Origin: NIOZ-UU13 sp964653075
GTDB lineage: Bacteria; Planctomycetota; Phycisphaerae; Sedimentisphaerales; Anaerobacaceae
Assembly: GCA_964653075.1 (NCBI GenBank)
Contig: CAZZAX010000008.1
Location: forward strand, 13,755 to 77,754
Direction of reading: 5' to 3'
DNA: 64,000 bases
Part shown: in pieces, positions 34,814 to 42,735 of the stretch
Numbering within the stretch: the stretch's first letter is position 1
Layout of the letters: each line of letters begins with the position of its first letter
The notes under the pieces: generated by a model
The model's input: only the letters and a program-made list of their open reading frames with translations
What the model was told of the DNA's origin: nothing
The model's database searches: none
Translations under genes and position numbers: made by a program

Positions 34814-35001
34814 ATTGATGATCTCCCAAGGACAAAAAGTCGATTTTCAGACAGATATTTCTTGTGGATGGAAAATCGGCCTTCTTTATAATAATTAAGA
34901 GCGCGACGATCCTTCCCGGAGACGACAAAGTGGCTCCTCCTACTGGACAAATTGTCTTTGCGTCCGATAATTATCCTATCTGACTTACTATCGTTTGTCA
35001 A
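34810..35001 (-). CDS. Possible small leader protein upstream of the HTH gene (doubtful)
   Basis: A 63-residue basic frame that overlaps the HTH gene start as ATGA (34813-34810). Its TTG start at 35001 has GGAG 8 nt upstream. However the same TTG is the first base triplet of a consensus -35 box (TTGACA, 35001-34996), so if that promoter is used the start is not transcribed. Listed because of the 4-nt overlap; no family recognised. Confidence 0.25.
   Translation of the reverse strand: MTNDSKSDRIIIGRKDNLSSRRSHFVVSGKDRRALNYYKEGRFSIHKKYLSENRLFVLGRSSI
34973..35001 (-). promoter_or_regulatory. Consensus promoter for the HTH/ImmA-IrrE pair
   Basis: Minus strand: perfect -35 TTGACA (35001-34996), 17-nt spacer, -10 TAGGAT (34978-34973). 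Transcription would start near 34966, about 150 nt before the HTH start codon. The exact 22-bp tandem repeat lies just upstream. Confidence 0.6.
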
Positions 35002-35015
35002 GAAAAAAACTCCAT

Positions 35016-35059
35016 ATTTCTTTTCATATCATACTAAATTTCTTTTCATATCATACTAA
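35016..35059 (-). repeat. Exact 22-bp tandem repeat upstream of the HTH/peptidase promoter
   Basis: Two identical 22-bp units, 35016-35037 and 35038-35059, abut with no spacer; each contains TTCTTTTCATATCATAC. The 22-bp period is about two helix turns, so two proteins would bind the same face. The nearest edge is 15 bp from the -35 box, fitting an operator or activator site for the adjacent HTH protein. Confidence 0.7.
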
Positions 35060-35570
35060 ACTGTATACTCAAGGTGTGTTGCAAAAGTTCGACGAGCGAT
35101 AGCCTTATGTATCTCCTTGGCACACAAGGACTTATCGAAAGGCTATTCCTCTCTGGCCATCCATTTTCAACATATTATGTTTAGATAGAGAGCTCCAAAA
35201 AGTCAAGTAAAAAATATTTAAAATCGAGATTTTTTTCTTTCGCTTCAGTACATGCTGGTTAAAACCAAGACCAGTAGTTTCGTATCTAAACAACCGTTCG
35301 TAGGTTTAATTCAGTCCTGCTTAGAAAGCACTACATCTTCCGACCTATATATGTTGGCGGTTGTGCTCGCAATACCTTAAAGTATTCTTTCGGCAAATAG
35401 AATGCTTATTCTTCAGTCATAATTTAATTTGGGCGACCCAGATTTTTCTATTATGGTAACGACGTTTTTTTGAGTTTGATGCTCTTGTTAGCGTTTTATA
35501 TAACTTGGCGATTCTCGTGTACGAAAGATTGATTGTTATTTCTTTAATTTCTGGGAATTCTGATATTTTC

Positions 35571-35598
35571 TTGATTTTTTTCGAAAATATTGTATAAT
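35571..35598 (+). promoter_or_regulatory. Strong sigma70-type promoter with no gene behind it
   Basis: TTGATT (35571-35576), 16-nt spacer, perfect TATAAT (35593-35598). A hairpin begins 9 nt later, so the predicted transcript starts with structure. No open frame follows. Confidence 0.55.
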
Positions 35599-35606
35599 AC
35601 GCCTAT

Positions 35607-35624
35607 GTTAGCCAGAAGGCTAAC
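35607..35624 (+). other. Perfect hairpin at a predicted transcript start
   Basis: GTTAGCC-AGAA-GGCTAAC: 7-bp stem, 4-nt loop, directly downstream of the promoter at 35571. It may be the 5' end of a small RNA or protect a leader. Confidence 0.5.
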
Positions 35625-36009
35625 GCAAACCGCATTTCTACCTTCGGTTCGCACTAATTGTAATCACTCCACCGCTTTGCGTCTTCGTGAATGTATGATG
35701 CTCATGCTGGCCTCAGATATAAATGCTTATACTCCTTCATCCTGAGCGGAGTCGAAGGGCCAAAATCCACGCAATACGAATCACGCAATCCTGCCCTGAG
35801 CGGACCTGTCCTGAGTTCTACCGAAGGAGTCGAAGGGACACAATACGGGTGAAAATCGCCCAATTTTCGACAAAAAACGCTGGTAATTTTGGAAAAATTT
35901 CAATTTTTCTAAAAAAATTTTTATTCCTTTTCTCATAAGCACTTAGCGAAATTCAACCTTTAAAAAACTCCCCCTATTTCGTATCAAACGTGCAGGTACG
36001 TCTAATTAT

Positions 36010-36720
36010 AGAGGGACTACTTTTTTCCCCTCAGGAGCTTGTCCTCGAATGTCGTAATCGGGGATCCAGTAAGCATTTAGTCTTTTGTCTGGAGTCTTGT
36101 GTCTATTATGAATCATTTATTGTCAAAAAAGCAGTTAAATAATGAAAAAAGCAGCAAATTCAAAGGAAAAAATCACTAAAAGTCAAAAAATAATTACAAA
36201 TACCACCTCACTTTTAGTCTTAGAGTTTATCCAAATAGCCGATTCGTGTAGTTTACCCCCGATTTCAGTTAACTTGTTTTCCTGCCGGGGGTTACGAGGC
36301 CGAGCGAAAAGCCCGAGGCCAAGGCGGCAGGTCAAAAAGGCTCGGAGGCGTAGCTATCGCTACGTTGAGAACGTTTTTGGCCGACAACGCAGGCATCGGA
36401 CTGTGCAGCCGGCCGCAGTAGAATGGGTTGTTTGGATACACTCGTTTAAAGAAAACAAACCCAATTTCAAAAACATTAAAATTGGCGTAAGCTCTTTTAA
36501 GACAAGTAAATACGAAATTTTATCCGCTTGGCGGGGCAAAAAACAAACCCAATTCAAACCCAATTCAAACCCAATTTACGAAAGGCTAAAAATGAACACA
36601 AGAAATGCTATAACAATGAATTATGAAAAATTTACCCCGCTGGGGTTTACAAAAACAAAGCCAATTCAAACCCAATTCAAACCCAACTGGAGCGAAGTGC
36701 AAGTCCTGAGCTTGTCGAAG
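36010..36720 (+). repeat. Long dispersed repeat, copy 1
   Basis: Shares with 63541-63990 (opposite strand) the ordered blocks AGAGGGACTACTTTTTTCCC, GTCTATTATGAATCAT, TTGTCAAAAAAGCA and TTAAATAATGAAAAAAG, then ATT-GGCGTAA segments. Inside are tandem 11-mers of the type ACCCAATTCAA (36547-36580, 36660-36690). A degenerate CCTCGAATGTCG block occurs at 36043 and again at 36734. Small frames over it translate to QTQFKPN-type repeats and are best treated as non-coding. Confidence 0.7.
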
Positions 36721-36801
36721 GAAACAAATTTATCCTCGAATGTCGCAGTCGGGGACCCAATCTGCATTTTCGCAATATACAGTGGTCTCAAAGCTTCTGC
36801 T

Positions 36802-37971
36802 TCAGCGGTTCATCACCTTTTCACGTATTATATTTTCGAGTTTCTCAATGTCCTCTCGCAAACGGCCAACTTCATCTCTCAGCATCTCAACCTGGTGTTC
36901 CAAACCTTCTTTTTGCTCCCTTCTCTCTTCCGGCCGGGCAATCTCCGCAAGATGACGTTTCAATTGTTCAGCTTCCCGAAAGATAGCTTCCGCTTTCTCG
37001 TGCCTTCCGGCCTCCTTCGCCTCTCGGGCAAGGGCGTGAAGCTGCTCGATTTCCCTCTCCATATCATGGGCCTTCTCCCGCCGAACAGTCTCGTCTATTT
37101 CCATAGCCAGCCTGCGGGCCTGTTCGCGAAGCTCATCTGCCTTGTCGTGATGGCCTTCCCGCTCGGCATTCTCGGCAGCTTCCTTGAGTTCGGCAATTTT
37201 GTGATGCATCTCTTCCACATGTTTGGCAATTTCTCGACGTTCAAATTCAAGCTTCAACGCATGTTCGAGTTCTTCAGCCTCTGCCCGGAGTTCCCTTGCG
37301 TGTTCTCTCTCGCCGCGCTCTTCGGCCTCATCAGCCTTGCGCCGAAGGTGCCCAATATGTTGATCGGTCTCACGAAGCTTTCTTTCCTCCATTTCTCTTC
37401 GATTTGCTTCGATCTCCCCGGCTATCCTCTCGGCCTTTTCGAACAATCTGGCTGCCGCATCGTGTTTACCTTCACTCTCGGCACGTTCGGCAAGTTCTTT
37501 CATCATTGCAATTTTACGCTTCAAAGATGCAATACGACGAATCTCTATTTTTTCGCGTCCTTGAGCTTGTTCAAGGAGTCTGTGTGTCTCCTCGTGACGG
37601 CCTTCTCGCTCTGCCCGTTCAGCGGCCTCTTTAAGCTCGGCAATTTCGTGGTGCATCTTTTCTATATGCTCTGCCATCTCCATATCTTCGAATCTACGCT
37701 CTACTTCTCGTTCAAGCTCCTCAGCTTCGGCAAAAAGACGTTTGGCATTCTCTTCATGCTCCCGCGCCATCGCACGAAGCTCCTCGATACGCCCTCTTGC
37801 CTCCTGGAACTCATTCAGTGGTCCCATTTCTCTTTCGTCGATAAAACCATCCCGGTTCCGGTCGAATCGTTTCTGCATTTCATTATTTACAGGAATCCTG
37901 TCCTCAGCAACGGATGCAGCGACCGTAACAAGAACGCACACCATAGAAAGAATAAATATTTTCTTCCACAT
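36802..37971 (-). CDS. Exported EF-hand protein with long coiled coil
   Basis: 389 residues from the ATG at 37971 (GGAGG 8 nt upstream; a TTG five codons earlier is inside the ribosome site). Signal peptide MWKKIFILSMVCVLVTVAAS. One calcium-binding EF-hand loop DRNRDGFIDERE at 37-48. Nearly all the rest is a highly charged coiled coil with an imperfect ~36-40 residue repeat, for example HIEKMHHEIAELKEAAERAE and HVEEMHHKIAELKEAAENAE. Such proteins are structural or metal-responsive and resemble the planctomycete EF-hand/coiled-coil group. It is the last gene of the 42682-36802 run, 47 nt after the Gfo/Idh/MocA gene. Function unknown. Confidence 0.8.
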   Translation of the reverse strand: MWKKIFILSMVCVLVTVAASVAEDRIPVNNEMQKRFDRNRDGFIDEREMGPLNEFQEARGRIEELRAMAREHEENAKRLFAEAEELEREVERRFEDMEMAEHIEKMHHEIAELKEAAERAEREGRHEETHRLLEQAQGREKIEIRRIASLKRKIAMMKELAERAESEGKHDAAARLFEKAERIAGEIEANRREMEERKLRETDQHIGHLRRKADEAEERGEREHARELRAEAEELEHALKLEFERREIAKHVEEMHHKIAELKEAAENAEREGHHDKADELREQARRLAMEIDETVRREKAHDMEREIEQLHALAREAKEAGRHEKAEAIFREAEQLKRHLAEIARPEERREQKEGLEHQVEMLRDEVGRLREDIEKLENIIREKVMNR

Positions 37972-38018
37972 TTCGTTAACCTCCAATCTTTACTCAAAAA
38001 CCTGCTTGTTAATACCTT

Positions 38019-39317
38019 CTATAAGACAATTTTTTCTTTTTCCGGGTCAAATCGTGCGACTTTACCCTGGTGCAAACCGAGCATGCCCATTTGCAGAGGC
38101 GTTTGCACGTGATACGCTAAATCCATCGGGCTTAGAGTCTGTGTTTGACGGCTCCGGCAGCAATCGAGGAACTTGTTCCAGTATCCCACGAAATCTTCTC
38201 CATGATCGATATCGAAACTCTGAGGTTTTTTCTTCGAACCGTCGGCGGGCATAAAAACGATTTTATCCCCTTCGATTGTGAGCGTGCCTTCCCATCCGCG
38301 AAGGATGGGTATCCTTTGTCCCGAACCCCGGCTGCCGGTGCCAGGATGGTTATTGGCCTGTGTCCCGAGTACGGCCACCGTGATTTTCTCCGGGTAATCT
38401 ATGAGCATATTAAACGTATCGGGAATCTCACGCTCATGGTAGCGTAACATTCCGCCCGTCGCAACAACTGTGCTGGGCATGCCAACTCCAAGCATGAACA
38501 GCACCGGCGTCAGGCTGTGTGGAAACAAATCGGTCGAAGGCCCGCCGGCATAATCCTCGTACATCCGCCAGCGGAAAAAGCGGCTAACGTTAAAGGGACG
38601 CTTTGGCGAATCGCCGAGAAACGCATTCCAGTCCAGCTCAGAACCGGCTTTGGCGTCTGGATTGTCAATTGGCATACCTCGCTCGCCCCAGTCGCCGACA
38701 CGGAAATAACCGCACTCTGCGTGGACGGGCCGGCCTATCAAACCGTCAGCAATCAGCTTTTTCATTTGCCACCATGCTGAGTCGTACATACCCTGAGAGC
38801 CGAGTTGAAAGACCTGCCTGCTTTTTTTCACCTCTGCCGCCAATCGCCTGGTCAGCTCAAACTGCCGCCAGTGTGTCACCGGTTTTTCGCAGTAAACGTC
38901 TTTGCCCGCTCGGACCGCGTCAATCGCCTGATAGCCGTGTTGGTGGTCCGGCGTGGCGATGCAGACAACATCCACATTCGAATCGGCAAGCAGCTCGCGA
39001 TAGTCTGAATATCCTTTGGCCTTGTACCCGTCCACGACTTTTTTCATTCGGGGCCGATAAGCGTCACAGGCCGCTACAATTTCCACATTTGAGTACTTGC
39101 TCTTCAGGTAATGCACGGTCTTAAGGTGGGCCTGGCTTCGGCCGCCGCAGCCGATAAAACCGACTCCAATGCGCTCATTGGCACTCTTGCCCAATGCACG
39201 TTTCGCGGATGTACCCGCTACTGTAACCGTCGCCGCGGCTGCTCCTGCCCGGCTAATGAACTGCCGGCGTGTCAGGCCGTAATCTGTCTTGTCCTGTGAT
39301 TGTTGTTTATTACGCAT
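38019..39317 (-). CDS. Tat-exported Gfo/Idh/MocA family oxidoreductase
   Basis: 432 residues. Tat signal GLTRRQFISRAGAAAATV (14-31). Rossmann loop GFIGCGGRSQ (53-62), CDAYRPR at the end of strand 2, ATPDHQHG (121-128) and EKP at 144-146. The C-terminal domain carries GPSTDLFPHSLTPVLFMLG and FVGYWNKFLDCCRSRQ. It probably oxidises or reduces a sugar carbon outside the cytoplasm using tightly bound NAD(P). The preceding PmoA-like gene is 27 nt upstream, so the four genes 42682-38019 form a run with a sulfatase and a sugar isomerase. Confidence 0.9.
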   Translation of the reverse strand: MRNKQQSQDKTDYGLTRRQFISRAGAAAATVTVAGTSAKRALGKSANERIGVGFIGCGGRSQAHLKTVHYLKSKYSNVEIVAACDAYRPRMKKVVDGYKAKGYSDYRELLADSNVDVVCIATPDHQHGYQAIDAVRAGKDVYCEKPVTHWRQFELTRRLAAEVKKSRQVFQLGSQGMYDSAWWQMKKLIADGLIGRPVHAECGYFRVGDWGERGMPIDNPDAKAGSELDWNAFLGDSPKRPFNVSRFFRWRMYEDYAGGPSTDLFPHSLTPVLFMLGVGMPSTVVATGGMLRYHEREIPDTFNMLIDYPEKITVAVLGTQANNHPGTGSRGSGQRIPILRGWEGTLTIEGDKIVFMPADGSKKKPQSFDIDHGEDFVGYWNKFLDCCRSRQTQTLSPMDLAYHVQTPLQMGMLGLHQGKVARFDPEKEKIVL

Positions 39318-39344
39318 AGTTTTCTCCTCAATACATTCATATTA

Positions 39345-40283
39345 TTAATTGCTGTTGACCCACCAGTCATAAACCTTTTCGACTTGTTCGTTGTCAGCTC
39401 GATTGTCCCACACAACAACAGCATAGTGTAATTCCAGCGGTTTACCCGATAAAACTTTCAACGGCTCTCTGTGCAGATTCAGCGTAGCTGAAAGGTAGGC
39501 AAACGGCCTGGTCATAGTAAACCACTGTGTCGGATGACGCAAATTATCCGGATGGCCGAACATGGCGACCGTAACAACCTTGTCGTTTGCTTTGGCGGTA
39601 TAAGCGCACCAGTCTGCTCGCACTAATCGTTCATCACCACGCACGGTTTCGCCGGCCTTGCCTTCGGCGTTGAAGAGCGCACCGCCCGTATCCATTGATG
39701 TCAAAAAACGCATACCCAAACCAAAGTAATGTGAGCCGGTGAGTGTCACTGATTCTTTTCCGGATGGGACGAAAAAGCGGGATTGCCAGCTTAAAATCGT
39801 GGCCTTAAAGTCGTCTGGTTGACTAACTTTAATTGTTCGATGTTCTTTTAATAATAATTCCTGACTGCGGGGATTGACCCAGTTGAGTTGTTCCGTAAAG
39901 CCTGCGCTGGGTACATCATTTCGCTTGCCTATTCTTATCTTGCCCAGGGATTTGTGCACCTGTCGTCCCGGCGCCTGCTGTTCTTCCCAGAAGTTTACGC
40001 CATCGACGGCTACCGCATACATCAGTGCATGATGATGCAGGTGGTCGGCGGGCGCATCCCGCAGAATATTAACACCGCGAGGCGAGAACAGCTCCTTCAC
40101 ATAAGGTTTAAAAGGCACATTCTCATAATTGTATCGCATTAAAACACGCGGCCCTGTGTGTACTGATACCACATTTTCTTCCGTCGTAATCCGCATCGGA
40201 TTTTCTGCAAATACAGGATTTGGGACGGACAAGAGACTTAGGGCCAATAAGAATATAACTATGGTACTTTTTAATTTTTCCAT
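39345..40283 (-). CDS. Exported PmoA-like (DUF6807) protein
   Basis: 312 residues from the ATG at 40283, 9 nt downstream of AGGAG; this avoids the 40-nt overlap with the sulfatase implied by the longest frame (to 40355). Signal peptide STIVIFLLALSLLSVPNPVFA. The family signature ADHLHHHALMYAVAVDGVNF and later FGHPDNLRHPTQWFTMTRPFAY match the DUF6807 group named after methane oxygenase PmoA but with no evident relation to methane oxidation. In planctomycetes it usually travels with Gfo/Idh/MocA and sulfatase genes. The His cluster may bind metal. Role unknown. Confidence 0.8.
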   Translation of the reverse strand: MEKLKSTIVIFLLALSLLSVPNPVFAENPMRITTEENVVSVHTGPRVLMRYNYENVPFKPYVKELFSPRGVNILRDAPADHLHHHALMYAVAVDGVNFWEEQQAPGRQVHKSLGKIRIGKRNDVPSAGFTEQLNWVNPRSQELLLKEHRTIKVSQPDDFKATILSWQSRFFVPSGKESVTLTGSHYFGLGMRFLTSMDTGGALFNAEGKAGETVRGDERLVRADWCAYTAKANDKVVTVAMFGHPDNLRHPTQWFTMTRPFAYLSATLNLHREPLKVLSGKPLELHYAVVVWDNRADNEQVEKVYDWWVNSN

Positions 40284-40315
40284 AACCTCTTCTCCTTCAA
40301 TCACTTTAAACATGC

Positions 40316-41770
40316 TTATCTTGGCCCGTCTGATCCATCCCACTGGTAATTCCACATAGCCATATATTCAGGGCCCGGTAAAAATTTGTCGTTCGTTTTT
40401 TTGAGCTTTCGAGATAATATATTATCCAGTTTTTGCTGGATTTGCGAATGCTGCGGATTGTTACACAAATTTTTCAGTTGGTATGGATCCGCCTGGTTGT
40501 CATAAAGCAGCCATGGGCCGTTAATATCCCGAACATAGGTATATCGCCGTGTCCGCACCCCGCGATATTCCCGCCCGCCTCTCTGATAGCCCCATTGATG
40601 AAACGGCACCGGGCACATTATCAAGGCCGCGTCGTTGTCAGGCGGCTTTGTCCCTTGAATCACACCCGAAAAGTCCCTGCCCTCGACCGATTCTGGAATT
40701 ATAACGCCGCTCAAACCAATCAGAGTCGGCATAATATCCGGTGTATTTATCGGCATATCAATCTTCCTGCCTGTTTTTCCATGTACCGCAGGGTAACGTA
40801 ATAAAAACGGAATCCTGACCGATTCTTCCCATGGTTTTTGTTTTTTTGTTTGACTGTGAGAGCGAAGCATGTCACCATGGTCGGAAGTAAAAACAAAGAT
40901 AGTATTTTCTTCAATATCACATTCTTTCAGCGTTCCAAGAACATCTCTTATGCAGTCATCCAGTGCTGCGATATGTGCGTAATAGCCGGCCAGCTCTTCC
41001 TTTGCCTTTTTCTTTAATGACTCGGGCACGTTTGGATGAAGGATGATTGTGTCTGCCGAGAACATCTTTCGATATTTCTCCGGGGCCGTCTGATATGGAG
41101 CATGCGGCGGGCCCCACGACATAAACAGAATAAACGGTGTCTTGTTTGCATGCTGCCGGATGTATTTCTGGGCCTCGCGGGTCTGGGCGATGGCATCATA
41201 GCCGTCCCAGTATTGTTTGACGTCTGTATCGCCATAATAAAGCGATTTATTATAGTTATGTGTACATTCACATACCTTCCAGAACTTAAAGCCGTGCCTT
41301 CTTTCTTTAGGAATGAAAGAAGTTCTGCCATGGCCGTCAACGTGCCACTTACCGATGTAGCCGGTTTCGTAACCGGCCCTGCTGTAAACTTTACCGATAG
41401 TCACAGCATCGGGATTTAGCGGCTTGTCGTTATGAAAAAGGCCATGAGTAAGCCAGTACTGTCCTGTCAGTAAGCTTCCGCGATACGGAGTACATACCGG
41501 GCAACCTGATACGGCGTTTGTGAAATTTATACTTTCTTTCGCGAGTTTGTCTAAGCAGGGCGTTTGAGCATTGGGATCGCCGGCATAACCAGCAGCCTTT
41601 GCGCGCCATTGGTCAGCGAAAATAAATACAAGATTCGGCTTTCGTGCGGACTTTGCGCCGGGAAACTGTACGCCGGAACATCCTGCTAAATTTGCTCCCA
41701 GGAAAAGCGAAGCTGCTCCAAGCCCGGCTCTCTGCAAAAACTCTCTTCTTTTAATATATCCTTTTTTCAT
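40316..41770 (-). CDS. Sulfatase with Tat/lipoprotein signal (Cys-type)
   Basis: 484 residues. KRREFLQRAGLGAASLFLG (7-25) is a Tat signal, and NLAGC at 27-31 adds a good lipobox, so the enzyme is probably a Tat-exported lipoprotein anchored in a membrane. D53-Q54 in FIFADQWRAK and Cys93 in CPVCTPYRGSLLTGQ (C-x-P-x-R) are the metal and formylglycine sites. SDHGDMLRSHSQ follows. The Shine-Dalgarno before the ATG is weak (GGAAATGAT). It lies 87 nt after the isomerase gene and 32 nt before the PmoA-like gene. Confidence 0.9.
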   Translation of the reverse strand: MKKGYIKRREFLQRAGLGAASLFLGANLAGCSGVQFPGAKSARKPNLVFIFADQWRAKAAGYAGDPNAQTPCLDKLAKESINFTNAVSGCPVCTPYRGSLLTGQYWLTHGLFHNDKPLNPDAVTIGKVYSRAGYETGYIGKWHVDGHGRTSFIPKERRHGFKFWKVCECTHNYNKSLYYGDTDVKQYWDGYDAIAQTREAQKYIRQHANKTPFILFMSWGPPHAPYQTAPEKYRKMFSADTIILHPNVPESLKKKAKEELAGYYAHIAALDDCIRDVLGTLKECDIEENTIFVFTSDHGDMLRSHSQTKKQKPWEESVRIPFLLRYPAVHGKTGRKIDMPINTPDIMPTLIGLSGVIIPESVEGRDFSGVIQGTKPPDNDAALIMCPVPFHQWGYQRGGREYRGVRTRRYTYVRDINGPWLLYDNQADPYQLKNLCNNPQHSQIQQKLDNILSRKLKKTNDKFLPGPEYMAMWNYQWDGSDGPR

Positions 41771-41857
41771 ATCATTTCCATACAGTATCTTCGATTATCT
41801 CTTTATTTCCGGCCTGCCGGTCACAAAATTCTGCTTGCTTAACACTATCTGCAGCTA

Positions 41858-42682
41858 CTACACCAGGCCTTTCAGGTGGTTGATACTTTGCTCAGCTTGT
41901 TCCACAGTACCACATTCAACGCTCAATACAATATCACGCGGTGCATCTTTGCAAGTCTCGACCACTTTTTTCCAGTCGATAACACCCTCGCCGCATGCGC
42001 AGCCGGCTGGCGTACCTGTTACCTTGCCGCGTTCGTCTTTCGACTGTTGCACCGAAATGTCTTTGGCGTGCAGATGTACCAGCCTGTCCTTGACCCGCCC
42101 AAGCCACTCGATAGGATCATGACCACACAGGTAACTGTTACCCGTATCGAAGTTGATTCCGATGGCGTTTGAGTCAACCAGCTCATAAATCCTGTCCAGA
42201 CCATCGGGGTGCTGGCTGTACTGCTGATGTGGCTCAAGGCCAATCAGTATCCCGCGGGCTTCCGCCACGGCTGCTGCCTCTTTCAATACATACCGCATCA
42301 AAACGTGGTCTTCTTCCTCCGTTGTCCAGCCCGGTTTAGGCCCTTCATCTGTATTAACTACCGGCGCACCGCATTCGGCCGCAAATCGGATTGACTGCTT
42401 AAGATACTCCGTACTTATCTCCGGTTTGCACAATGGCGTATGTGCCGAGAGCCCCGAAAGCTTAATGCCGGCCTTTTCACATGCTCGTTTAATCCGGTAC
42501 GGATCGTCCAACAATGAAACACTCTGATAGTAACCTGCTTCACTGAGCAGTTCTCGTCCCCAGTGAACCCACGGCTCTATATATTCATAGCCCAGCTCCG
42601 CGGCTTTTTCCACTCCCCACTCGAACGACTTGTCGGCATGTCGCACAAACTCCATATTGACGCCGATATAAACATTTGACAT
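41858..42682 (-). CDS. Sugar phosphate isomerase/epimerase (xylose isomerase-like TIM barrel)
   Basis: 274 residues with no signal peptide, so it is cytoplasmic. TIM-barrel landmarks: IGVNMEFVR, YEYIEPWVHWG, GIKLSGLSAHTPL, VVNTDEGPKPGW, GILIGLEPHQQ (metal-binding Glu), GINFDTGNSYL (metal-binding Asp), LVHLHAKD (His) and DIVLSVECG (Glu). The four metal ligands of AP endonuclease 2-type barrels are present. Enzymes of this type interconvert keto- and aldo-sugars or epimerise them. It begins the run with sulfatase, PmoA-like and Gfo/Idh/MocA genes, and would act on the sugar delivered into the cytoplasm. Confidence 0.88.
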   Translation of the reverse strand: MSNVYIGVNMEFVRHADKSFEWGVEKAAELGYEYIEPWVHWGRELLSEAGYYQSVSLLDDPYRIKRACEKAGIKLSGLSAHTPLCKPEISTEYLKQSIRFAAECGAPVVNTDEGPKPGWTTEEEDHVLMRYVLKEAAAVAEARGILIGLEPHQQYSQHPDGLDRIYELVDSNAIGINFDTGNSYLCGHDPIEWLGRVKDRLVHLHAKDISVQQSKDERGKVTGTPAGCACGEGVIDWKKVVETCKDAPRDIVLSVECGTVEQAEQSINHLKGLV

Positions 42683-42735
42683 TTTATGATCTCCTAAATT
42701 TTAAGTGATTATTTTACCATCTAACCGGGCGCAGT

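Larger units (their letters stand above)
35060..36801. other. Long non-coding region with hairpins, promoter and repeats
   Basis: About 1.7 kb with no supported gene. It holds a nested hairpin (ATAGCCTT 35099-35106 with AAGGCTAT 35139-35146, inner TCCTTG/CAAGGA) and a strong promoter followed by a hairpin at 35571-35624. A partial copy of the MITE-like end is at 35633, with CCTGAGC/TCGAAGG repeats at ~35743 and ~35794-35838 and the long dispersed repeat from 36010. A 656-codon plus-strand frame starting at 36142 is antisense to the EF-hand gene and is not accepted. Confidence 0.6.

Noticed and set aside
35016..35059. CRISPR array.
   Set aside because: Only two units with no spacer between them and no cas genes nearby.
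35723..35938. A 71-codon plus-strand frame.
   Set aside because: It translates CCTGAGC/TCGAAGG repeats and AT-rich spacer.
31543..36800. Integrated phage or integrative element.
   Set aside because: No integrase, terminase, capsid or tRNA-flanked attachment site was seen; only an HTH/ImmA-IrrE pair and repeats, which is not enough.
36142..38112. A 656-codon plus-strand open frame.
   Set aside because: It starts inside the dispersed repeat and then runs antisense to the EF-hand/coiled-coil gene, whose signal peptide, EF-hand and ribosome site are clear. The long frame is a by-product of that gene's codon pattern.
39345..40283. Methane monooxygenase subunit.
   Set aside because: The PmoA-like name comes from family nomenclature; the protein is a soluble exported one without the membrane helices or metal sites of methane monooxygenase.
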